A stretch of 6,190 nt of DNA from JAMIFN01 sp035906235 (GTDB lineage: Bacteria > Pseudomonadota > Gammaproteobacteria > Burkholderiales > Burkholderiaceae_C), in assembly GCA_035906235.1 (NCBI GenBank), contig JAMIFN010000083.1, forward strand, positions 1 to 6,190, given 5' to 3'. This document shows, piece by piece, positions 1-4,975 of the stretch; the stretch's first letter is position 1, and each line of letters begins with the position of its first letter. The position numbers and the translations under genes are program-made. The notes beneath the pieces were generated by a model that saw only the letters and a list, made by a program, of their open reading frames with translations, had not been told where the DNA came from and searched no databases.

Positions 1-444
1 CGCTTTAATGTCGGCAAGATCGGCCGCAGCAAGCGCGAGTTGCAATTGCTCAAGCGCATCGCTGCCCGCCCGCGTGCCGATGGCCGCAGCCTGCTGCAAA
101 ACGGCGCTTTTGCGCAGCAAATCGCGCAGGTAGAAGTCGATATTTTGGCGCTGGAAGCCACGGTGTTGCGACTGGTATCAGCTGCTAAACGCGGGCAGGG
201 CAATGGCGCCGAGGCCTCGGTGCTCAAACTCCACGGCACCGCCGTGGCGCAGCGCATCACGGGCTTGCTGGTCGATGCCCTGGGCGAGGACATCAACAGC
301 CAAGAGCCTATAGGCGCAGAGGCTGCCGACCCCACACCAGCGGCGCTGGCGTTGCAGCATTTGAATTGGCGCAAGCTCACCATCTACGGCGGCAGCGACG
401 AGGTGCAGCGCAACATCATCGCCAAAGTGGCGCTCGGCCTGTAA
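1..444 (+). CDS. acyl-CoA dehydrogenase, large (PimC-like) subunit, 3' end only
   Basis: The gene is cut by the left edge of the window. The frame is open from base 1 and ends at TAA 442-444, leaving 147 residues of the C-terminal all-helical ACAD domain. The segment opens with a Gly-Arg-Ser-Lys-Arg stretch (from residue 8) and closes with IYGGSDEVQRNIIAK, the standard ACAD C-terminal signature. Where MCAD has its catalytic Glu (YEGT), this protein has Gly (YGGS). In such ACADs the base usually sits earlier, as in isovaleryl-CoA dehydrogenase, which here would be just outside the window. The family oxidises acyl-CoA to trans-2-enoyl-CoA with FAD, passing electrons to ETF. A small-subunit ACAD follows after 12 nt, so the two probably form one heteromeric enzyme like the PimC/PimD pair. 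Family assignment is firm; subunit role and substrate are inferred. Confidence 0.9.
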   Translation, partial: RFNVGKIGRSKRELQLLKRIAARPRADGRSLLQNGAFAQQIAQVEVDILALEATVLRLVSAAKRGQGNGAEASVLKLHGTAVAQRITGLLVDALGEDINSQEPIGAEAADPTPAALALQHLNWRKLTIYGGSDEVQRNIIAKVALGL

Positions 445-456
445 GGGGAAAACACC

Positions 457-1554
457 ATGCATTTTGATTTGAACGAAGAACAACAAGCCTTGGCCGATAG
501 CATCGCCAAGCAAGCGCCCGCGCTGTTTCCCTTCCAAGCGCGAGGGCGGCGTGGCGCGGCTTTTGATGCAGCCAAATGGCAAGAAATTGCCGATTTGGGC
601 TGGCTGGCTTTAACCCTGCCAGAAAGTGCCGATGGCCTAGGCTTGACACTGCAAGACGCGGCGCCGATTTTTACCGCCTTGGGTGCGCACTTGGCGCTGC
701 TGCCCGTGGTTGAGCATCTGCAAGCGGCGGCCTTGTTAGCGGGCAGTGAGCACACAGCCCTGCTGCAGGCCATGGGCGAGGGCAAGAGCAAGAGCCTAGT
801 CGTACCAGCTTTGCGCGAAGCGGGCGCAGATGCGGGTGATTTGCCCCGCCACACCCGCGCCACAGTGCAGGGCGATAGCGTGATCTTACAAGGCGCAAAA
901 CGCGCCGTGGCTTGGGGCGCGGAAGCTTCGCACTGGCTGGTTTCTGCCGCATTGCCTGACGGCCAACCCGCGCTTTACTTGCTGCCTGCGGGTACGGCAG
1001 GTGTGCAAATCAAAGCCTATGCAGGCATAGATGACAAACGCTTGGCTGATTTGCAGTTCGATGGTGTGCGCCTGCCATTGTCGGCCTGCATCGCACAAGG
1101 CCAGGCCGCGCAAGACTTGCTGGCTGACGCGCAAGCTGTGGCCATAGCCGCCACCTGCGCCGAAGCTGCAGGCGCTATGGCTGCGCTGCATGCTCTGACC
1201 CTGGACTATGTCAAAACCCGCAAACAGTTTGGCAAAACCATAGGCAGTTTTCAGGCTGTGCAACACCGCTTGGCCGATATGTTGGTGAAGGTGGAACTGG
1301 CCAAATCGCTGGCAGCCGTGGCCTTGCAAGTAGCGGCTGATCGTCAAGGGCGCGGCGGCCTACTGCACGCGGCCAAGGTGCAGGCCAGCCAATCGGCACG
1401 CTATGTCAGCGAGCAAGCGGTGCAACTGCATGGCGGCATCGGTTTAACGCATGAATGCCAAGCCTCGCACTACGCCCGCCGCCTGTTGGCGCTGGAGAAG
1501 CTGCATGGTGATGCGCAGCAGCATTTGGGGGCTTTGGTGGAGGTGCTGGTTTGA
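457..1554 (+). CDS. acyl-CoA dehydrogenase, small (PimD-like) subunit
   Basis: This encodes 365 residues, slightly short for an ACAD (usually about 380) but complete. The ATG is preceded by a Shine-Dalgarno-like AAGGGGAA (443-450) overlapping the upstream stop codon, so translation is probably coupled. The N-terminal helical domain covers about residues 1-115, the beta domain about 120-220, and the C-terminal helical domain the rest. The FAD-contacting motif RKQFGKTIGSFQAVQHR is at 255-271 and HGGIG at 325-329. The site that holds the catalytic Glu in MCAD aligns with His350, and the alternative isovaleryl-CoA-dehydrogenase-type site (about residues 226-232, DAQAVAI) has no Glu either. The subunit may therefore be non-catalytic, with the active site supplied by the preceding large subunit. 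Family is certain; the heteromer and lack of own activity are inference. PimD (pimeloyl-CoA dehydrogenase small subunit) is the nearest named type I recognise, but the substrate is unknown. Confidence 0.92.
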   Translation: MHFDLNEEQQALADSIAKQAPALFPFQARGRRGAAFDAAKWQEIADLGWLALTLPESADGLGLTLQDAAPIFTALGAHLALLPVVEHLQAAALLAGSEHTALLQAMGEGKSKSLVVPALREAGADAGDLPRHTRATVQGDSVILQGAKRAVAWGAEASHWLVSAALPDGQPALYLLPAGTAGVQIKAYAGIDDKRLADLQFDGVRLPLSACIAQGQAAQDLLADAQAVAIAATCAEAAGAMAALHALTLDYVKTRKQFGKTIGSFQAVQHRLADMLVKVELAKSLAAVALQVAADRQGRGGLLHAAKVQASQSARYVSEQAVQLHGGIGLTHECQASHYARRLLALEKLHGDAQQHLGALVEVLV

Positions 1555-1564
1555 GCATTTCTCC

Positions 1565-1574
1565 TCATTCCCGC
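1565..1574 (+). repeat. possible half copy of the dRS3-like palindrome
   Basis: TCATTCCCGC begins 11 nt after the stop of the small-subunit ACAD. It matches the left arm of the full palindrome at 1597-1624, but the right arm is missing. It may be a decayed copy, or a chance match of 10 bases. Confidence 0.35.
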
Positions 1575-1596
1575 ATGGAACTTACCCCTGTTTTCC

Positions 1597-1624
1597 TCGT
1601 CATTCCCGCGCAAGCGGGAATCCA
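1597..1624 (+). repeat. dRS3-like palindromic repeat, forward copy
   Basis: The core at 1602-1621 has 8-bp arms ATTCCCGC/GCGGGAAT around a GCAA loop and fits the Neisseria dRS3 consensus ATTCCC-N8-GGGAAT. The 28-bp unit including flanks is the exact reverse complement of 1694-1721 and 4901-4928. It lies between genes and would fold into a stable hairpin in RNA. No T-tract follows, so it is not a clear intrinsic terminator. Confidence 0.85.
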
Positions 1625-1635
1625 GGTATTTCCCG

Positions 1636-1669
1636 CTCTCCCCGAGGGAGAGGGTCTGGGTGAGGGTTG
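1636..1669 (+). repeat. C/G-rich hairpin repeat with GGGTGAGGG tail
   Basis: CTCTCCC (1636-1642) pairs with GGGAGAG (1646-1652) across a CGA loop, followed by a tail reading GGGTGAGGG at 1658-1666. The layout of hairpin, short spacer and GGGTG-rich tail is shared with the repeats at 4794-4827 and 4857-4890, suggesting one dispersed REP-like family. It sits inside the two inverted dRS3-like copies. Confidence 0.6.
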
Positions 1670-1693
1670 ATGCACTTTCCTTCCGATCAGGCA

Positions 1694-1721
1694 TGGATTC
1701 CCGCTTGCGCGGGAATGACGA
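1694..1721 (-). repeat. dRS3-like palindromic repeat, inverted copy
   Basis: This is a perfect 28-bp reverse complement of 1597-1624, with the palindrome core at 1697-1716 and a TTGC loop. With the first copy it bounds a 125-bp unit that could fold as one long hairpin. It is identical to the copy at 4901-4928. Confidence 0.85.
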
Positions 1722-1751
1722 ACTACTTCAAAAAAGTGAGCTGCTCAGGCA

Positions 1752-1770
1752 GGTTTTACGGCCTAAAACC
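1752..1770. promoter_or_regulatory. 7-bp inverted repeat upstream of the lyase operon
   Basis: GGTTTTA (1752-1758) and TAAAACC (1764-1770) are perfect inverted arms around CGGCC, 43-61 bases upstream of the lyase start. The position suits an operator or a leader hairpin. No T-run follows, so it is unlikely to be a terminator. The regulator, if any, is unknown and function is inferred from position only. Confidence 0.3.
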
Positions 1771-1773
1771 CCG

Positions 1774-1812
1774 AAAACACCTAAAAAACACCCTCAAAAA
1801 CACCTTTAAAAC
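1774..1812 (+). promoter_or_regulatory. A-tract-rich leader with three AAAACACC repeats
   Basis: AAAACACC occurs at 1774-1781, 1785-1792 and 1797-1804, and a partial AAAACA abuts the start codon at 1808-1813. The spacing is 11-12 bases, about one helical turn, so the A-tracts are in phase and the DNA may be bent. The + strand here has a single G (1773 lies just outside the first repeat) and no Shine-Dalgarno sequence. The stretch may act as an upstream promoter element or an unstructured A-rich translation leader. I could not assign a -35/-10 pair. Confidence 0.35.
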
Positions 1813-2706
1813 ATGCCCATGACGATGAACACCAGCAACTACCCCCGCATCCGATCTTTCTTTTTCGCCCCCGGCAATCGCCCAGATTTGGTGGGCAAGT
1901 TCCCCCGCTTTGGCGCCGACTGCTGCGTCATCGATTTAGAAGACGGCACGCCGCCCGATGAAAAAGCCAAGGCGCGCGATATGTTGAGCGAAACGGTAGC
2001 CGCTGCGCGTGCGAGCGAGCTAAAAAGCCTGCTGTTCGTGCGCGTGAATGTGCCCGATTCGCCGCATTATTTGGCCGATATCGCCGCCGCTTTTGCCTGC
2101 GATGTCGATGGCATCGTCATCCCTAAATTAGAAAACCCTGCCCAGGCCTTTCCCGCCCTGCACACCATGCGCCGTTTGGATGCCGAGCAGCCCCGCGCTC
2201 TGCCGCGCAGCATCATAGGCGGCATTGAATCGGTCAAAGGCGTGCTCAACGCCGTGCAGATTTGTGCGGAAGTCTCCGCTATGCCAGCGGTCTATTTTGG
2301 CGCTGAAGACTTTGCCGCCGACATTGGTGGTCGCCGCACCCCTGCGGGGCAAGAGGTTTACACCGCCCGCTCTATGGTGATGATGGCCGCCAGTGCCGCG
2401 CAGTTGCAGGCGCTCGATCAAGCCGTGGTCGATATTCGCAATGAGGATTTGTTTTTAAGCGATGCTGCCGCTGGGCGCGACTTGGGCTACACGGGCAAGA
2501 TTTGCGTCACGCCTGGCCAAGTCAAACTCTCGCATCAGGCTTTTTCGCCCAGCGCGGCAGAGCGCGACTACGCCCGCCGTTTGGTAGCTGCTTACGCCGA
2601 GGCAAGCGCGCGTGGCATAGGCACCATCGATTTTGAAGGCCGCATGATAGACGGACCCTTGCTCAAACGCGCGCAAGCCATCGTCGCTGCTGCGCAGGAG
2701 GCATAA
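1813..2706 (+). CDS. HpcH/HpaI aldolase / citrate lyase (CitE-like) family CoA-ester lyase
   Basis: This 297-residue protein has the full length of a stand-alone CitE-like lyase. These TIM-barrel enzymes use Mg2+ to cleave (or condense) malyl-CoA, citramalyl-CoA and related beta-hydroxyacyl-CoAs. Visible landmarks are RSFFFAPGN (14-22), the CoA/substrate loop DLEDG (41-45), Arg77 in VRVN, the Mg2+ ligands Glu139 (GGIES) and Asp166 (GAED) at the usual 27-residue spacing, and the C-terminal GRMIDGPLLKRA with Asp280, which in relatives reaches the neighbouring subunit. The common 'IHPxQ' motif reads VTPGQ (232-236). Three in-frame ATGs (1813, 1819, 1825) are possible starts. None has a Shine-Dalgarno, so the start is uncertain by up to 4 residues. 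It opens a tight three-gene operon with a CoA-transferase and a crotonase. Resemblance to RipC/Ccl citramalyl-CoA lyase is suggested by the neighbouring CoA-transferase but not proven; malyl- or methylmalyl-CoA lyase are alternatives. Confidence 0.92.
   Translation: MPMTMNTSNYPRIRSFFFAPGNRPDLVGKFPRFGADCCVIDLEDGTPPDEKAKARDMLSETVAAARASELKSLLFVRVNVPDSPHYLADIAAAFACDVDGIVIPKLENPAQAFPALHTMRRLDAEQPRALPRSIIGGIESVKGVLNAVQICAEVSAMPAVYFGAEDFAADIGGRRTPAGQEVYTARSMVMMAASAAQLQALDQAVVDIRNEDLFLSDAAAGRDLGYTGKICVTPGQVKLSHQAFSPSAAERDYARRLVAAYAEASARGIGTIDFEGRMIDGPLLKRAQAIVAAAQEA
2696..2701 (+). promoter_or_regulatory. ribosome binding site of the CoA-transferase gene
   Basis: A perfect AGGAGG lies within the last codons of the lyase gene, 9 nt before ATG 2711. 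It fixes the CoA-transferase start and implies coupled translation of the two genes. Confidence 0.85.
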
Positions 2707-2710
2707 GCGC

Positions 2711-3982
2711 ATGGCGCAAGTATTCGATTTGGACAAACTGCACTTGGCCGACTTTGTGCGCCCAGGCGACGGCATCATTTTTGGGCAAGGCTGTGGTGAA
2801 CCCGAGCCTTTGACGCAAAAACTGGTGCAAGAACGCGCGGCCTATAGCGGCGCGGGTATTTTCTTTGGCACGGGCTTTAGCAAAACCTTTGCGCCAGAGC
2901 ACGCCGACCACCTGCGCTTTAGCGGCTTTGGCGCCATAGGCAGCCTGCGCAAATTGGCCGCTGTGGGCAAGCTAGACCCCATACCCTGCCACCTCTCGGC
3001 CATTGCGGGGCTGATTGAACGCGGGCAAATCGCCAGCGATGTGGTGCTGCTGCAAGTTAGCCCGCCTAACGAGCGCGGTGAACACAGCTATGGCTTGGTC
3101 AACGACTATGTGCAAACGGCGGTGGCCAAGGCGCGGGTGGTGATTGCCGAGGTGAATGCGCAAATCCCCTTTACGCCCTGCGATCAACTGCTGCGGCCTG
3201 AGCAAATCACCGCGCTGGTGCATACCGACCGAGCGCCTATGGAGCTGCCAGGCGCGGCCTTTGGCGAGCTGGAACAGCACATTGCGCGGCATTTAAGCGA
3301 CTCCATAGGCGACCGCAGCACCATCCAAGTGGGCATAGGCGCGATACCCGAGGCCATCGTCGCCATGCTGCACGATAGGCGCGATTTGGGCGTGCACTCG
3401 GGCATGATTGCCGATTCGGTGGTGGATTTAATGGAACGCGGCGTCGTCACCAACACGCACAAAGGCATAGACGCAGGCATCACCGTCAGCGGCGTGCTGT
3501 TTGGCACGCAGCGCCTGTATCGTTTTGCGCATAACAACCCACTGGTCAAAATCTGCCAAACCAGCCACACCCACGGCGCAGCGTCCCTTGCTCGCCTGAA
3601 AAAACTGGTGTCCATCAATTCCGCGCTCGAAGTCGATTTAACAGGGCAGGTGAATGCCGAAGCCATAGGCAGCGACTACATCGGCGCAGTTGGCGGGCAG
3701 GTGGATTTTGTACGCGCAGCGGGGCAGAGTGAGGGCGGCGCGTCCATCATCGCCTTGGGCGCTTTGGGCAAAAAAGGCGATACCAAAATCGTCGCCCGTT
3801 TGTCTGGGCCAGTCACCACCGCCCGCAGCGATGTGGATGTGGTCGCCACCGAATACGGCGCAGTGCGTCTGCAGGGCAAGAGCTTGCGCCAGCGCATTTT
3901 GGCCATGATCAGCATCGCTGCGCCCGAGCACCGCGAAGCCCTGGCACAAGAAGCCAAAACCGTTTGGGGAGAATGGATATGA
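2711..3982 (+). CDS. acetyl-CoA hydrolase / 4-hydroxybutyrate CoA-transferase family protein
   Basis: This 423-residue protein has the normal length for family I CoA-transferases of the acetyl-CoA hydrolase/transferase type, which move CoA between an acyl-CoA and a free acid in the cytosol. Seen in order are an N-terminal domain (about 1-190), the GIGAIP loop at 208-213, SINSALEVDLTGQV (about 300-313), and the C-terminal-domain signature GGQVDFVRAAGQSEGGASIIAL (starting at 328). Related enzymes have His-Ser/Thr-Glu-Met-x-x-Asp, whose Glu (Glu238 in Clostridium 4-hydroxybutyrate CoA-transferase) forms the glutamyl-CoA intermediate. Here the motif reads HSGMIAD, with Gly231 in place of Glu. The subfamily may use another residue, or the protein may act differently. 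The start is set by AGGAGG at 2696. The gene overlaps the crotonase by 4 nt (ATGA). The pairing with a CitE-like lyase recalls RipA/RipC (itaconate degradation), but the acid substrate here is not known. Confidence 0.92.
   Translation: MAQVFDLDKLHLADFVRPGDGIIFGQGCGEPEPLTQKLVQERAAYSGAGIFFGTGFSKTFAPEHADHLRFSGFGAIGSLRKLAAVGKLDPIPCHLSAIAGLIERGQIASDVVLLQVSPPNERGEHSYGLVNDYVQTAVAKARVVIAEVNAQIPFTPCDQLLRPEQITALVHTDRAPMELPGAAFGELEQHIARHLSDSIGDRSTIQVGIGAIPEAIVAMLHDRRDLGVHSGMIADSVVDLMERGVVTNTHKGIDAGITVSGVLFGTQRLYRFAHNNPLVKICQTSHTHGAASLARLKKLVSINSALEVDLTGQVNAEAIGSDYIGAVGGQVDFVRAAGQSEGGASIIALGALGKKGDTKIVARLSGPVTTARSDVDVVATEYGAVRLQGKSLRQRILAMISIAAPEHREALAQEAKTVWGEWI
3968..3972 (+). promoter_or_regulatory. 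ribosome binding site of the crotonase gene
   Basis: GGAGA (in GGGGAGA, 3966-3972) ends 6 nt before ATG 3979, which overlaps the CoA-transferase TGA. The ATG at 3973 directly abuts the site and the TTG at 3964 precedes it, so 3979 is the best start. Confidence 0.7.
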
Positions 3983-4773
3983 GCAAAGCAACAAGCGTCA
4001 CTGAAAACCTCAGCGACACCGTCAGTTTGGAACGCAATGGCGCCATTGCCACGCTGACGATCAACCGCCCCGAGCAGCGCAACGCGCTCAACCACAGCGT
4101 GCTGGCTGGCCTGCGGGCAGGTTTTGCCGCGTTTGAGGCCGATGCCGCTTTGCGTGTGCTGATTTTGACCGCCACAGGCGACAAAGCCTTCTGCGCAGGC
4201 ATGGATTTGAAGCAAGCCGCAGCGACGCAAATCAAAGTGCCACCGCGCGACTTTTTACCCGTATTGGGCGACAACATCCATGTCACTAAACCCGTGATTG
4301 CCGCCGTTAACGGCCTGGCCTATGCCGGCGGCTGGCTGCTGGCGCAAATGTGCGATTTGTGCATAGCCGCCGATCACGCCGTGTTTGGTATCACCGAGGC
4401 CAAGGTCGGGCGTGGTATGCCCTGGGCCGCACCTTTGACGCGCATGTTGCCCCAGCGCGTGGTGATGGAGTTGCTGCTCACGGCGCAGCCCATTAGCGCT
4501 CAGCGCCTGTATGAGCTGGGTTATGTGAATGCCGTGGTGCCGCTGCCCGATTTGATGAGCCGTGCCAAGGCCATGGCCGAGCAAATTGCCGCCAATGCAC
4601 CGCTGACCGTGAAAGCCGCGCGCGAACTGGTTTACCTCTCAGGCGAAATGGGGCGCTCGGCCAGTTTGCGCGCTGCACACCATTTGTTTGAGTCTGTGTA
4701 TTTGAGCGAAGACGCGCAGGAAGGTCCGCGCGCCTTTGCCGAAAAACGCGCCCCGCAGTGGCAGGGCAAGTGA
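3979..4773 (+). CDS. enoyl-CoA hydratase/isomerase (crotonase) family protein
   Basis: From ATG 3979 the protein has 264 residues, typical for a bacterial crotonase. The first oxyanion-hole segment is AFCAGMDL (70-77) and the second is NGLAYAGGWLLAQMCD (111-126); together they bind the thioester carbonyl. Enoyl-CoA hydratase normally uses two glutamates. The first, in GGGxE, aligns with Leu120; the second, in FGxxE, is present as Glu140. With only one acid left, classical syn-hydration is doubtful; isomerase, hydrolase or another crotonase reaction is possible. The C-terminal helical region (about 195-264) is complete. The start overlaps the stop of the CoA-transferase, so the protein is likely made in step with it and acts in the same pathway, between the dehydrogenase and lyase steps. 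Family is certain, reaction uncertain. Confidence 0.92.
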   Translation: MSKATSVTENLSDTVSLERNGAIATLTINRPEQRNALNHSVLAGLRAGFAAFEADAALRVLILTATGDKAFCAGMDLKQAAATQIKVPPRDFLPVLGDNIHVTKPVIAAVNGLAYAGGWLLAQMCDLCIAADHAVFGITEAKVGRGMPWAAPLTRMLPQRVVMELLLTAQPISAQRLYELGYVNAVVPLPDLMSRAKAMAEQIAANAPLTVKAARELVYLSGEMGRSASLRAAHHLFESVYLSEDAQEGPRAFAEKRAPQWQGK

Positions 4774-4793
4774 TGAGGGACATCCATGAAATC

Positions 4794-4827
4794 CCCTCCC
4801 CCTTTGGGGGAGGGCTAGGGTGGGGGC
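4794..4827 (+). repeat. C/G-rich hairpin repeat, forward copy
   Basis: CCCTCCCCC (4794-4802) pairs perfectly over 9 bp with GGGGGAGGG (4806-4814) around a TTT loop, followed by a GGGTGGGGGC tail. It starts 20 nt after the crotonase stop. It is an inverted partner of 4857-4890 (about 28 of 34 positions match). The strong stem could slow transcription, but no T-tract follows. Confidence 0.7.
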
Positions 4828-4856
4828 TTGCGCCGAGTTGCGTGTCTTGACATTCA

Positions 4857-4890
4857 GCCCCCATCCCAACCTTCCCCCAAAGGGGGGAGG
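4857..4890 (-). repeat. C/G-rich hairpin repeat, inverted copy
   Basis: This is the reverse complement of 4794-4827 with about six mismatches. Its own hairpin (4870-4890) keeps 9 pairs, including one G-T, around an AAA loop. The two copies face each other across 29 nt, so a larger cruciform or long RNA hairpin is possible. Confidence 0.65.
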
Positions 4891-4900
4891 AGTGCAGCCC

Positions 4901-4928
4901 TGGATTCCCGCTTGCGCGGGAATGACGA
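4901..4928 (-). repeat. dRS3-like palindromic repeat
   Basis: The 28 bases are identical to 1694-1721, with palindrome core at 4904-4923. It is the third full copy in the window and lies 47 nt before the next gene. A run of five T occurs at 4937-4941, too far from the stem to call a terminator. Confidence 0.85.
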
Positions 4929-4975
4929 ATAGTTGATTTTTACCGTCTTTTCTTTGAACTTTCCGAAAGCCCTCC

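Noticed and set aside
40..42. TTG as a start for the first gene
   Set aside because: The frame is open to base 1 and the upstream residues fit the ACAD family, so the gene begins outside the window.
384..863. Minus-strand open frame of 159 codons
   Set aside because: It lies opposite two clear ACAD genes, and its composition (Ala, Ser, Arg, Cys rich, no recognisable motif) is typical of an antisense shadow in G+C-rich DNA.
1451..1663. Small + strand frame running from the ACAD end into the repeat region
   Set aside because: It overlaps the ACAD in another frame and encodes repeat sequence (including a SRASGNPG stretch typical of translated dRS3-like repeats).
3964..3978. Earlier crotonase starts at TTG 3964 or ATG 3973
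   Set aside because: The Shine-Dalgarno GGGGAGA at 3966-3972 overlaps or abuts these codons; ATG 3979 has proper spacing and the common ATGA overlap.
3676..4230. Minus-strand open frame of 184 codons across the CoA-transferase/crotonase junction
   Set aside because: It is opposite two well-conserved genes and has no family resemblance or ribosome site; judged a shadow.
4847..4852. TTGACA, a perfect -35 box in the second gap
   Set aside because: No -10-like sequence lies 16-19 bases downstream, where the region is C-rich and part of a repeat.
4904..4941. Hairpin followed by five T as an intrinsic terminator
   Set aside because: The T-run starts 13 nt after the stem, and the hairpin is a dispersed repeat found elsewhere without T-runs.
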